The notes under the pieces were generated by a model. That model had not been told where the DNA came from, made no database searches, and saw nothing but the letters and a program-made list of their open reading frames with translations. 36,517 nt of DNA from Candidatus Krumholzibacteriia bacterium (lineage in GTDB: Bacteria > Krumholzibacteriota > Krumholzibacteriia > LZORAL124-64-63), in the NCBI GenBank assembly GCA_030592845.1, contig JAUVII010000012.1, forward strand, positions 1 to 36,517, in the 5' to 3' direction. A program made the translations under genes and the position numbers. Shown piece after piece: positions 17,082-25,159 of the stretch (position 1 is its first letter; each line of letters opens with the position of its first letter).

Positions 17082-17888
17082 ATGGAATACCGGAATTTCG
17101 ATTGTGAGATCGCCGAAGGATGCGCCACCGTGCGCATGATCGGACCAGGCGCCCCGAACATGGGCGATCTGTGTGACGAGTTCGTGGACCTGATGCTGCG
17201 GCTTCAGGAAGACCGGGCTGTGCGGATGATCCTTTTTACCGACGGGGACCACGCCTTCGAACTTCATCACAATCTCGATGATCTTTCTGAGGCCCATCCA
17301 AACGACCGGGGATTCGAGATCCTGGCCGCGGACGAAGAGATATCCCGCCGGATCGTGACCATGATCGGGGAAACAACCAAACCCGTGGTCGCAGCCACCC
17401 GCGGTGACATCCGCTATCTCGGCCTGGGCTTTTTCATGGCCGCGGACATTCGTCTGGCTTCCGACAAAGCCAGTTTCACCATCCAGGACATGTCCGGCGG
17501 GCTGCTGCCCGGCTGGGGCCTGCTGCATGTCCTGCCCCGACTGATCGGCCCCGGACGCAGCCTGGAATACCTGTGGTCCGGACGCACGGTCGGCGCGAAA
17601 GAAGCCTACCAAATGGGCCTGGTTGACCGGCTCATCGACGATGAGGTCTGGGAAGAGGAAATCGACCGCTTTACCGACCGCTTGCGGCGTCTGCCCCAGC
17701 CGGCGGTCCAGTTGACCAAACTGGGAATTCAGCAGGCGGCCAACCTGGACCTGACCACCATGCTTTCGGTGGAGTGGGAATCCCAGCAGCAGTGCTGGAC
17801 CTCGCTGGAAACTTCTGAAGGATTGCTCGCCTGGCAGGAAGGCCGGGATCCCCAACTGGAAGCTTCCCAGTCAGAGGAAGACGAATAA
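17082..17888 (+). CDS. Divergent enoyl-CoA hydratase/isomerase (crotonase) family protein
   Basis: 268 residues from ATG 17082, with GGAG upstream. The overall crotonase frame is clear: KPVVAATRGDIRYLGLGFFMAADIRLA, LLPGWGLLHVLPRLIG and GRTVGAKEAYQMGLVDRL. Aligned by eye with enoyl-CoA hydratase, the two catalytic glutamates are replaced (Gly116 and Asp136), and the oxyanion-loop AGAD becomes Leu61-His-His-Asn64. It probably does not hydrate enoyl-CoA. Crotonases without these residues can be decarboxylases, hydrolases or structural subunits. It is a single gene ended by a strong terminator. Confidence 0.8.
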   Translation: MEYRNFDCEIAEGCATVRMIGPGAPNMGDLCDEFVDLMLRLQEDRAVRMILFTDGDHAFELHHNLDDLSEAHPNDRGFEILAADEEISRRIVTMIGETTKPVVAATRGDIRYLGLGFFMAADIRLASDKASFTIQDMSGGLLPGWGLLHVLPRLIGPGRSLEYLWSGRTVGAKEAYQMGLVDRLIDDEVWEEEIDRFTDRLRRLPQPAVQLTKLGIQQAANLDLTTMLSVEWESQQQCWTSLETSEGLLAWQEGRDPQLEASQSEEDE

Positions 17889-17921
17889 AAGGTGGCCGCT
17901 CCGTAAGAGCGGCCACCTTTT
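17887..17921. terminator. Bidirectional hairpin terminator, perfect 15-bp stem
   Basis: AAAAGGTGGCCGCTC at 17887-17901, loop CGTAA, then GAGCGGCCACCTTTT at 17907-17921. The stem is perfect, with A and T ends, so it can stop transcription from the crotonase gene and from the minus-strand secreted-protein gene. Confidence 0.9.
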
Positions 17922-17936
17922 CATACAGGTCGAATT

Positions 17937-18548
17937 CTACCGGAAAAGGCTCTTCACATTACCCCAGGAACTTTCCTCCACGCCGACGGGGGCGCAGTCG
18001 CAGTTCATCGAGAGCTGGGCATCGCCCATTCCACCGATGGCCTGATGCAGGGCCACACCAGTGCTGCCGGAAGCCTCAAGGTAGGCCGGAGGACCCTGGA
18101 TGGGATCGATCAGGCTGAAGTAGATCCCTGAAACGAACACATTACTGGGAAAGTTGACATCATTGTAGAACCCGTTCACCATCAGGGTCAATTCCGCGAC
18201 AATGACGTTGCCGTTCACGGCCAGCAACGGACTGCCCAACCCGACAATGAATTCACCCGGACGAGTGCCGGCGTTGACATGATCACCGAAAACGGTGTGC
18301 CCCAGCTTGAGAATGTTGTCGTAGGTGAACCCGGCTTCCCATCCCCATACCTCATCATGGGTAAGGGCGGTCAGGATCACGAAGACCGTGAAGGGGACGT
18401 CTTCGCCGATGGCTCCGCAACTTCCCGTGGCAGCCGGATTGAGATAGATCCCAATATTGTTGACGAAGGGATTACCTGGATCCTGGCCCAGAGCGGTTCC
18501 ACCGAGGACGAAGGTTAACAAAACAAAAGCAATAGCGAATTTCCTCAT
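17937..18548 (-). CDS. Secreted protein of unknown function, VEESS...SLFR-tail family (copy 1)
   Basis: 203 residues from ATG 18548, with AGGAG upstream. The signal peptide is about 1-21 (cleaved near ALG-QDP). I do not recognise a domain. The body reads as a beta-rich, Ig- or cohesin-like extracellular module, with paired cysteines (SCG early, NCDC late). It shares with its neighbour the blocks VWGWEA, VNAGTRP, IVGLG, PAYLEASGSTGV and the exact-end tail VEESSWGNVKSLFR. Similar short W/F-K-x-x-x-R tails occur on secreted proteins of uncultured FCB-type bacteria and might be a sorting or processing tag. This is inference. It has its own promoter and shares a bidirectional terminator with the crotonase gene. 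Confidence 0.75.
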   Translation of the reverse strand: MRKFAIAFVLLTFVLGGTALGQDPGNPFVNNIGIYLNPAATGSCGAIGEDVPFTVFVILTALTHDEVWGWEAGFTYDNILKLGHTVFGDHVNAGTRPGEFIVGLGSPLLAVNGNVIVAELTLMVNGFYNDVNFPSNVFVSGIYFSLIDPIQGPPAYLEASGSTGVALHQAIGGMGDAQLSMNCDCAPVGVEESSWGNVKSLFR

Positions 18549-18622
18549 AATGCCTCTCCTTTTGAAGTCCGTTGGCGTCATCATCTGCTTGTGGTGCAGG
18601 GTTTGAAAGTCCCCCAAAACGG

Positions 18623-18651
18623 ACCCTATCACGGGGAAATTTTTTTGTCAA
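18623..18651 (-). promoter_or_regulatory. Sigma70-type promoter for secreted-protein copy 1
   Basis: On the minus strand, a perfect TTGACA (18651-18646) is followed after 17 bases by TAGGGT (18628-18623), a weak -10. The predicted leader is about 68 bases before ATG 18548, with AGGAG near its end. Confidence 0.5.
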
Positions 18652-18725
18652 TAATCTGGAGGAATTTATAATGTACCCATTTTTCTGTGGTACAAGGCAC
18701 GTAAAGACGGAATACCGCAAAAAAT

Positions 18726-18754
18726 AAAACGGCCGCCCGAAAGGCGGCCGTTTT
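18726..18754. terminator. Bidirectional-type hairpin terminator between the two secreted paralogues
   Basis: AAAACGGCCGCC (18726-18737), loop CGAAA, then GGCGGCCGTTTT (18743-18754): a perfect 12-bp stem. On the minus strand it is followed by ATTTT and ends the transcript of copy 2. Confidence 0.85.
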
Positions 18755-18801
18755 ATCCGATGCCGCTTTGAAAGCGGCCGTAGGCTGAAAAACCGTTCAA
18801 T

Positions 18802-19416
18802 TTACCGGAACAGGCTCTTCACGCTGCCGAAGGAGCTTTCTTCCACGGCGACAACCCAGCAATCGCCATTCATCGTCAGCTGGGGAATAACACCACTCTG
18901 ATCCAGGGGATCGCCAAGGGCGTTGTGCAGAACCACGCCAGTGCTTCCGGAGGCTTCCAGATAGGCCGGAGGACCTTCGATGGGGTCGATCAGGCTGAAG
19001 TAGATACCTTCGATAAAGACGTAGCTCGGCTGGGTAACGTCATTGTAGAAGCTGCTGACCATGAACTGCAACTCACCAACGACAACCGCACGGTCAATCG
19101 TGAGCAAAGGAGCTCCCAGACCGACGATCATCTCGTCCGGACGGGTGCCGGCGTTTACGCCAGAACCGTAAAAGACACTATTCATTTTCAGCAGGTTTTC
19201 GAAGGGGAATCTGGCTTCCCAGCCCCAAACCTCGTTGTTGGTGAGCTTGGACAGGACAATAAAGGCGGTGAATGGAGTGTCTTCACCGACGGTCCCGCAG
19301 CTGGATCCAACATCAATGATCAAACCGATGTTGTTCTGGTAGCCCGGGTCCTGGGCGAATGCGGATCCGCTAAGGGCGAAAGCCACCAAGGTCAAGACAA
19401 GAACCATCTTCTTCAT
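18802..19416 (-). CDS. Secreted protein of unknown function, VEESS...SLFR-tail family (copy 2)
   Basis: 204 residues from ATG 19416, with GAGGAG upstream. The signal peptide is about 1-21 (MKKMVLVLTLVAFALSGSAFA). By eye about half the residues match copy 1 over the full length, including GIYFSLIDPI and the PAYLEASGSTGV block, and the C-terminus ends VEESSFGSVKSLFR. Each copy has its own terminator, so this is a tandem duplication with separate transcription units and not an operon. No catalytic motif is seen. A cohesin-like scaffold role was considered because of the dockerin-like protein near 3.3 kb, but no diagnostic cohesin motif is visible. Confidence 0.75.
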   Translation of the reverse strand: MKKMVLVLTLVAFALSGSAFAQDPGYQNNIGLIIDVGSSCGTVGEDTPFTAFIVLSKLTNNEVWGWEARFPFENLLKMNSVFYGSGVNAGTRPDEMIVGLGAPLLTIDRAVVVGELQFMVSSFYNDVTQPSYVFIEGIYFSLIDPIEGPPAYLEASGSTGVVLHNALGDPLDQSGVIPQLTMNGDCWVVAVEESSFGSVKSLFR

Positions 19417-19507
19417 TTTGTCGCTCCTCTGATGAGTTGGAGAGTTAATCTTGGGGCTATCCCATTTTGGAGCTACCCCCGGCGAACGAAATCAACCTTG
19501 TCGCAAG

Positions 19508-19516
19508 ATTATATCA
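19508..19516 (-). promoter_or_regulatory. Extended -10 promoter element for secreted-protein copy 2
   Basis: The minus strand reads TGATATAAT: a consensus -10 with the TGn extension, which can work without a -35. The predicted start near 19501 gives a leader of about 85 bases to ATG 19416. Confidence 0.5.
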
Positions 19517-19694
19517 TAACCGCAGGCCATTTACACGAAAAAATGTGGGATTGTTCTCTTTTTTATCAATAGGCTTTCAAAACCGTAAAATATTCAAATC
19601 AACCTAACTCTTTATTTTTTAATTAATTACATCAAATTTGTTTAATTCCCGATATTATACTGAATACTAGGATATCAATTTGTTGGTTTTATAA

Positions 19695-19719
19695 TCCTGT
19701 TTTCATCCATGAAACAGGA
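19695..19719. repeat. Inverted repeat next to a TATAAT box
   Basis: TCCTGTTT (19695-19702) and AAACAGGA (19712-19719) are perfect 8-base arms around a 9-base centre that is itself nearly symmetrical (CAT..ATG). It overlaps the end of the TATAAT at 19690-19695, where a repressor would act on transcription toward the S9 peptidase. There is no T tract. Function unknown. Confidence 0.45.
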
Positions 19720-19845
19720 AGGAATTACCTCCTATTTTAATCAAAAAAAACTGGCTTCATGTCCGCCGTAAAATGATAGTTTCCGTGGTCAGACATTTTC
19801 ATTCGCCGGTGATGAACCGCCCCGTCTTCCCTCGGAGGTTTTTCC

Positions 19846-21921
19846 GTGAAACCAATGGCCCACTTTTACTTTATGATTGCCCTGGTGATGATGGCAGCAG
19901 CCATCCCCGTCTCCGGCGCAACGCCAGAGCGCGATCACGACATTATTCCGGAGGACTATTTCGACCTGATCAGCCTGGGCAACCTGGCGGTGTCGCCTGA
20001 CGGCAAAACCATCGCCTACACCGAAAGCCGCTGGGGCGAAGGACAGGAAGGCCGCCACAGTGAACTGTGGACGGTTACCCGCGGGGGGGCGAGCCCCGTT
20101 CGCCACACCTTCGACAGCTTTGGAGTTTCCTCGGTGGTCTGGTCGCCTGACGGAAAGAGCGTCTTCTTCCTGGGCCGGGACAAGGCGGGCCGCGACACCC
20201 CTCCCCATGACGGCAGCCGTCAGGTCTGGCGCCTAAATCCCAGTGAAGGAAACCCCGTCGCCGTGACCCGGATCACCGACGGCGTATCCTCCTTCAATAT
20301 TTCCCACGACGGGAACGCCCTGTTTTATACCGTCGATAAAGAGGAAGTGACGGGTGAGTGGAAAGACCTTCGTAAAAAATTCAAGGATCTTGAATACGGC
20401 CACGGAGTGACGGAGTTCACCGAGGTGAGGAAGCTGGATCTGCTTTCCTGGCGGGACGAAATTGTCCTGCCGGCCGACCGGGTAATCTGGGAAATGACCC
20501 TTTCCCCTGACGGCACGCGCCTGGGCATGGTCACAACCAGCGACAACGAATTGATCTTCAAGGAGGGCTGGTCCCGGGTGGAGATTCTGGACATCGCAAC
20601 CGGGGTCATTACTTCCGCCACTGAGCAACAATGGCGCGCGGATCATCCATCCCCTTACGGCTGGATCGACGACCTGGCCTGGTCCGGCGACAGCAAGGCG
20701 CTGGCCTTTGCCATTTCCTACGACGGATACGCCACCCGCATCTGGATCACCGAAGAAACCGATGGCGCCTGGGGCCTGCAACTGGTCCAGCGGCCGGACA
20801 TGGTTTCCTTCGCCGGATCCATGCAGTGGAAGGGCTCCGGTCGCACATTGTGCTATCTGGGCGAAACCATGGGCCGGATCCATGTCTACGGAACGGACAA
20901 GGTCGGCGGGGGCGAGCAGGGAAAAACCAGCGTCCTGGCCGGGGGCGACATCGTGGCCGGCTCCTTCGCTTTCGACAAGAAGGGCGAAAGCCTGACCACG
21001 GCGTTCGAGACCATCACCGACGGCAACGACATATATACCGTCAAAGCTCCCGAAAAATTTGAGCGCCTGACCCGGGTCAATCCCCAGATCGACACCTGGA
21101 AACTTCCGCAGATCAAACATGTCAGCTGGCCGGGAGCCGACGGGAACAAATGCTACGGCATCCTCGAACTGCCGCCGGAGTACAAGGAAGACGACGGCCC
21201 CCTGCCGACGATCATCGAATTGCACGGCGGACCCACTTCCTCCACCAAGTATCGTCTGCGCCTGTGGATCTATGGCCGGGCGTTGATGGCGAGTAACGGC
21301 TACGCCCTGCTCAGCCCCAACTATCATGGTTCGACCGGATACGGGGACGAGTTCCTGGCCAAGCTGATCGGGCGGGAAAACGATATCGAAGTGATCGACA
21401 TCGCCGCCGGAACGCGCTGGCTGATCGACCAGGGAATCGCCGACCCCGAACGGATCGGCGTGAGCGGCTGGAGCAACGGCGGGTACCTGACGAACTGCAT
21501 GATCGTCGCCGAACCGGACATGTTCGCCGCCGCCAGCAGTGGTGCGGGAGTGTTGGACATGGTGATCCAGTGGGGCACCGAGGACACGCCCGGGCACGTC
21601 ATCAACTTCGTCGAAGGCCTTCCCTGGGAACAGGCGGACCATTACCAGAAGGCTTCGCCCCTCTATAATCTGGACAAGGTCAAGACGCCTACCCTCATTC
21701 ATGTGGGCGGCAATGACCCCCGCGTCCCCCCCGCCCACAGCCGGGCGCTGTACCGGGCTTTGAAACACTATCTCCACGTTCCGACCGAACTGGTGGTCTA
21801 TCCGGGCGAACCCCACGGTTTGACGACCCATGAGAACCGCCTGGCCAAGATGAAGTGGGATCTGGCCTGGTTCGAAAAATACCTGTTGGGTCAGGAAGAG
21901 GAGACTCCGACCGAGGATTGA
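19846..21921 (+). CDS. Secreted S9-family prolyl oligopeptidase-type serine peptidase
   Basis: 691 residues from GTG 19846, with CGGAGG seven bases upstream. A signal peptide (about 1-25) directs it to the periplasm or outside. The N-terminal half has beta-propeller repeats with SPDGK-type motifs (SPDGKTIAYTE, WSPDGKSVFFLG, LSPDGTRLGMVT). The C-terminal half is an alpha/beta hydrolase with HGGP (oxyanion region), the nucleophile Ser543 in GWSNGG, Asp624 in GGNDPRVPP and His657 in GEPHGL. The family cleaves peptides from N-terminal or internal sites (DPP4, acylaminoacyl-peptidase and S9C types). Substrate specificity is not clear. It is monocistronic, with a strong terminator. Confidence 0.92.
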   Translation: MKPMAHFYFMIALVMMAAAIPVSGATPERDHDIIPEDYFDLISLGNLAVSPDGKTIAYTESRWGEGQEGRHSELWTVTRGGASPVRHTFDSFGVSSVVWSPDGKSVFFLGRDKAGRDTPPHDGSRQVWRLNPSEGNPVAVTRITDGVSSFNISHDGNALFYTVDKEEVTGEWKDLRKKFKDLEYGHGVTEFTEVRKLDLLSWRDEIVLPADRVIWEMTLSPDGTRLGMVTTSDNELIFKEGWSRVEILDIATGVITSATEQQWRADHPSPYGWIDDLAWSGDSKALAFAISYDGYATRIWITEETDGAWGLQLVQRPDMVSFAGSMQWKGSGRTLCYLGETMGRIHVYGTDKVGGGEQGKTSVLAGGDIVAGSFAFDKKGESLTTAFETITDGNDIYTVKAPEKFERLTRVNPQIDTWKLPQIKHVSWPGADGNKCYGILELPPEYKEDDGPLPTIIELHGGPTSSTKYRLRLWIYGRALMASNGYALLSPNYHGSTGYGDEFLAKLIGRENDIEVIDIAAGTRWLIDQGIADPERIGVSGWSNGGYLTNCMIVAEPDMFAAASSGAGVLDMVIQWGTEDTPGHVINFVEGLPWEQADHYQKASPLYNLDKVKTPTLIHVGGNDPRVPPAHSRALYRALKHYLHVPTELVVYPGEPHGLTTHENRLAKMKWDLAWFEKYLLGQEEETPTED

Positions 21922-21944
21922 GACCGGGCGGATTTACGGTAAAG

Positions 21945-21975
21945 AAAAGCCGGGCGGGAAACCGTCCGGCTTTTT
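21945..21975 (+). terminator. Rho-independent terminator after the S9 peptidase
   Basis: AAAAGCCGGGCGG pairs with CCGTCCGGCTTTT around a GAAA tetraloop (13 pairs including one G-T), followed by a T run. It starts about 24 bases after the stop. Confidence 0.9.
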
Positions 21976-22107
21976 AAAAATAATCCCACCGATTTGCTTG
22001 TAAATTCCGCCTTGCAACCTGTTATAAATTTATCTTGTAGAGTGCATCCCCGCCCGATATCCTAGCCATTGGTCAACAACCGTTTACTCCGTCCGTGGAG
22101 GTTTTAC

Positions 22108-23031
22108 ATGCTGCGTCTCATTCTGCCCGTCGCGGGAATTCTCCTGCTGAGCCCGGGTATCGCGGCAGGCGGCGTTTCTTTCGTCGATGCGTTCGATGTT
22201 CCCGCTGGCGCCGGCTATGTCGGATCCGAGACCTGTCTCGACTGCCACGATGATGTCGGCGAATTCTACGCCAACTCCCCCCACTCCCCCGACCGCGGGC
22301 TCGCCATCCCGGGCACCGGGATCGCCGGCTGTGAAGCCTGCCACGGACCCGGCAGCCTCCATGTAGAAGAAGATGGTGATGGTTTCATCATCGGACCCGA
22401 AATCCTGGCTGGCCAGGGTCAGGGCGTCAAGGTGGCCATGTGCACCCAGTGTCATACCGACAAGGGACTGGAATGGACCGGCGGTCCCCACGCCGGCACG
22501 GACATCTCCTGCGCCAATTGCCACACCGACCAGGTGCATTTCGCCGGCGGCGTCACTCCGGTTTCCGATTTCCGGAACAAGGGCGAATTCTGCCTGCAGT
22601 GCCATCCGGCCCAGGTCACTGATTTCCGGCTTCCCTTCCGTCATCGTGTCCTCGAGGGCCAGATCGACTGCCAGGATTGCCACAATCCCCATGCGGATTT
22701 CGACCAGACGGCCTGGAACGGGATGAACGGCGTCTGCCTGGAATGCCATGTGGAAATGGAAGGACCCTTCGTCTATGAACACGAAGGCGTGGCCAGCGAA
22801 GACTGTATTACCTGCCACCGTCCCCACGGTTCGAATCACGACAAACTGCTGATCACCGAATCCAACAGCATGTGCCTGCAGTGCCATTTCGAGCAGGGGT
22901 TCAATGCAGGCGACGGATGGACCCTTGGTGGGCGGGGCCATGGCGGCCTCCTGTCAGACGAAGCTCGCTGTTTCGATTGCCACACCGAAGTACACGGATC
23001 GAATACCGATCCGAACTTCAAGGACCAGTAA
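22108..23031 (+). CDS. mtrA: Decaheme c-type cytochrome, MtrA/DmsE family
   Basis: 307 residues from ATG 22108, with GTGGAGG upstream; an earlier in-frame start would spoil the signal peptide (about 1-20). Exactly ten CXXCH motifs are present: CLDCH, CEACH, CTQCH, CANCH, CLQCH, CQDCH, CLECH, CITCH, CLQCH and CFDCH. This is the count and length of MtrA-type periplasmic cytochromes (about 310-330 residues), which thread a heme wire through an outer-membrane barrel. The next gene, 12 bases downstream, encodes that barrel. Together they should move electrons between periplasm and outside for metal, electrode or other extracellular acceptors, or inward as in PioAB. The direction is not shown by sequence. 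Confidence 0.9.
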   Translation: MLRLILPVAGILLLSPGIAAGGVSFVDAFDVPAGAGYVGSETCLDCHDDVGEFYANSPHSPDRGLAIPGTGIAGCEACHGPGSLHVEEDGDGFIIGPEILAGQGQGVKVAMCTQCHTDKGLEWTGGPHAGTDISCANCHTDQVHFAGGVTPVSDFRNKGEFCLQCHPAQVTDFRLPFRHRVLEGQIDCQDCHNPHADFDQTAWNGMNGVCLECHVEMEGPFVYEHEGVASEDCITCHRPHGSNHDKLLITESNSMCLQCHFEQGFNAGDGWTLGGRGHGGLLSDEARCFDCHTEVHGSNTDPNFKDQ

Positions 23032-23043
23032 AGGAGTACGACC

Positions 23044-24984
23044 ATGAAGATGAATAGGACGACGACCATTACGGTCCTGGGCCTGGCGCTTCTGGCGTTC
23101 GCCTTGCCGGCCCTCGCCGAAGATACCGTGGACCTGCCGGCCCAGACCGAACGCATCTGGGCCCCAACGGGCGATGTGATCGGACAGGACAACCACGGAA
23201 CGGCCACCTTCCAGGCCAAGGACCCCCACGGAAACGAAGCCAAGGGCGCCGAGGACTGGCAGCTGGTCCAGAAATATTCCGGCCAGGGACTGTTCGGATA
23301 TTTCCGTACCAAGGAAAACGGTTCGCAGTATTGGCTGCGAGGTTACGGCGACAACGCCGGCACCGGCGGCCTGGTCGGCAAGTTCGACCTTGGCGGCAAC
23401 ATTCCCGGCCAGTTCAAGTGGAACATCGACTTCCGGGATTTCGACTACTTCTACGACCGCACCAGCGAGATGCGGGCGCCGGGTTTCGCGGCCCCACCAC
23501 CTCCCCCGGAACTCGGTGGTTTGCCAAAACTCAACTGGCGGCGGGCTTCGATTCGGGCCGACTACCGATTGTCCGACCAGTTCTCGCTGGTCGGCGGCTT
23601 CAACCGGAAATGCCGTAACGGCCAGAAGGGCAGCCTGCTGCGGGGCTTCGGCAATACGGGAGCATCGGCTCCGGGCACGAAGCTGTTCGACACTACCACC
23701 AATGAATTCTGGGGTGGTGTCGGTTATGCTGGCGGCGGGTTCGGCTCGGACCTGAACGTGAGCTACCGCAGTACCAGCGGGACCCGCGCTCTCGAGGGCC
23801 GGCACAACTTCAATGATGACCAGACCCGTTTCGGGGCCAAGCTCGGCCTCTCCTATGCCCTGAATGACAATTTCAAGTTTGTTGGGCATGGTGCGACGTC
23901 CAAGTTGGAAAACACCGGCTGGGATAACACGGGAATCAGGACCTACGACTTAAATGGTGAAACCACCACCAGCGCAGGTCAAATCGGTCTGCTGGCCCGG
24001 TTGGGAAAATCTGCCAACCTTGCCGCGTCGGCAAATTTCAGAAGTCTGGATACTGATGCCCGGACCAACCTGGGAGCCGACGTTCAGCAGGCCACAGCCC
24101 GCAAACGGGACAGTCAGGATTACCGGATCGCCCTGAACTACCACGGGCTGGCCAAGACTCGTCTACGTCTCAATTATCGCTACGGAACTTCCAACCTGGA
24201 CCAGACCGTGGCCGAAGGAGACATTCCCGGAGGCGCTCAGGTTGGGGATTTCCAGGTGTCCGACCAGACCAGGACCCAGCATGACTTCAGCTTCCGCGCC
24301 CGTTACCGGGTCGGCATCGCCGCCACCATCAAAGCCAAGGTGGCATGGCGGAAACAGGAGATCGACGACAAGAACCCGGTGCTCTCCAATCCGGGTAATC
24401 AGTTGACCTACTGGATGGGCGACCGTGATCTGAACCGTTACCGCTGGGAACTGGCCCTGCGAATGCGCTTCGGTCGGTGGGTCCGTTTTGACATCGGACA
24501 CCAGGCCATCGACCAGACTTTCGAGCGCAAGGAATTCGGGATGAGCGAATCCACCTGGACAGCCAACCGCGGCTTCACCAACCTGACCTGGTCCCCCGGT
24601 GGAGGCAGCCTGGATCTGTACGGCATGTTCTCCTACGGCGTTGAAAAATACTCCCTGACCACGGATCCCGTGCCGACAGCGGACATGAACGCGATCGCCT
24701 ACAACGGGAGCACCATGCGGTTCACTCCAGGGGCCACCTACCATCTGGGAGAAAACCTCAGCCTCGAAGGCCACTACGAGGGAGTCCGGTTCGAGGACAC
24801 CGGCAACGATGACGTCATCAAAAAACTGCAGGCGGACCACGACCGTATGCGCCTGCGGGCGGGGTATGACATCTCTTCCGCTGCCAAGGTATGGGCCTCC
24901 TACACGCGGAATGAATTCGACGAAAACAGGTGGGACGATTACATCCACCATCTGTATTCCGTTTCGGTTTCCGGAACTTTCTGA
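23044..24984 (+). CDS. mtrB: MtrB/PioB-type outer-membrane beta-barrel porin
   Basis: 646 residues with AAAGGAG before ATG 23044 and a signal peptide of about 1-25. The rest is repetitive amphipathic beta structure with alternating aromatic and polar residues (QYWLRGYGDN, FKWNIDFRDFDYFYDR). It ends in a terminal strand finishing SVSVSGTF, with the C-terminal Phe typical of barrel insertion. Length and position after a decaheme cytochrome fit MtrB/PioB, which sheathes MtrA. The N-terminal CXXC pair of Shewanella MtrB is not seen; the only cysteine noticed is in RKCRNG. No cell-surface cytochrome follows directly; a multiheme lipoprotein two genes downstream could play that part. Confidence 0.85.
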   Translation: MKMNRTTTITVLGLALLAFALPALAEDTVDLPAQTERIWAPTGDVIGQDNHGTATFQAKDPHGNEAKGAEDWQLVQKYSGQGLFGYFRTKENGSQYWLRGYGDNAGTGGLVGKFDLGGNIPGQFKWNIDFRDFDYFYDRTSEMRAPGFAAPPPPPELGGLPKLNWRRASIRADYRLSDQFSLVGGFNRKCRNGQKGSLLRGFGNTGASAPGTKLFDTTTNEFWGGVGYAGGGFGSDLNVSYRSTSGTRALEGRHNFNDDQTRFGAKLGLSYALNDNFKFVGHGATSKLENTGWDNTGIRTYDLNGETTTSAGQIGLLARLGKSANLAASANFRSLDTDARTNLGADVQQATARKRDSQDYRIALNYHGLAKTRLRLNYRYGTSNLDQTVAEGDIPGGAQVGDFQVSDQTRTQHDFSFRARYRVGIAATIKAKVAWRKQEIDDKNPVLSNPGNQLTYWMGDRDLNRYRWELALRMRFGRWVRFDIGHQAIDQTFERKEFGMSESTWTANRGFTNLTWSPGGGSLDLYGMFSYGVEKYSLTTDPVPTADMNAIAYNGSTMRFTPGATYHLGENLSLEGHYEGVRFEDTGNDDVIKKLQADHDRMRLRAGYDISSAAKVWASYTRNEFDENRWDDYIHHLYSVSVSGTF

Positions 24985-24996
24985 TAACCACAACAT

Positions 24997-25027
24997 GAGG
25001 GTCCCTTCGGGGGCCCTCTTTTTTTTT
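24997..25027 (+). terminator. UUCG-tetraloop terminator after mtrAB
   Basis: GAGGGTCCC (24997-25005), loop TTCG, then GGGGCCCTC (25010-25018), with one T-G wobble and a closing C-G pair on the very stable TTCG loop. A long T run follows to 25027. It separates mtrAB from the regulator-cytochrome-rhodanese transcript. Confidence 0.9.
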
Positions 25028-25093
25028 GCCTTCATATGTGATTGAAACCCGCCGATCTCCTACCGCTTCACTATGTTTTTAAAAAAACAGATG

Positions 25094-25122
25094 TTGACAA
25101 ACTTTTCACAGGATAGCATTTT
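25094..25122 (+). promoter_or_regulatory. Candidate promoter of the tetR-cytochrome-rhodanese transcript
   Basis: A perfect TTGACA at 25094-25099 is followed after 17 bases by CATTTT at 25117-25122, a poor -10. The start would fall inside the palindrome that follows, which is what an autorepressed gene would show. Confidence 0.4.
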
Positions 25123-25126
25123 CCCA

Positions 25127-25148
25127 AGTAGGTAAACGTTTCCTTACT
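25127..25148. promoter_or_regulatory. 22-base imperfect palindrome, candidate TetR operator
   Basis: The arms are centred on AAACGTTT and match at 9 of 11 positions (AGTAGGTAAAC against GTTTCCTTACT). It lies just after the candidate promoter and 11 bases before the regulator's GTG start. Length and position fit binding by a TetR-type dimer and negative autoregulation. Confidence 0.55.
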
Positions 25149-25159
25149 GGATTTGGGAT

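Larger units (their letters stand above)
19417..19845. other. AT-rich intergenic region without genes
   Basis: This 429-base gap is the only one over 300 bases in the window. Its middle (about 19560-19750) is strikingly AT-rich compared with the GC-rich surroundings. It holds an extended -10 site for the minus-strand gene, a perfect TATAAT at 19690-19695 on the plus strand with no good -35, and an inverted repeat at 19695-19719. No open frame with coding character and no recognisable RNA gene was found. Confidence 0.6.

Noticed and set aside
18761-18778. Second terminator hairpin just below 18754
   Set aside because: GCCGCT/AGCGGC makes a short 6-bp stem without a T tract on either strand. 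The neighbouring 12-bp hairpin explains termination.
17937-19416. Cohesin domains in the two secreted paralogues
   Set aside because: The general beta-rich look is suggestive, but no diagnostic cohesin motif was found by eye.
20233-21831. 532-codon antisense frame inside the S9 peptidase gene
   Set aside because: Shadow of the GC-rich third positions of the real gene. It has no domain or ribosome site.
22012-22040. Sigma70 promoter upstream of mtrA
   Set aside because: TTGCAA and TATAAA boxes are present, but their spacing is wrong, and no convincing pair was found.
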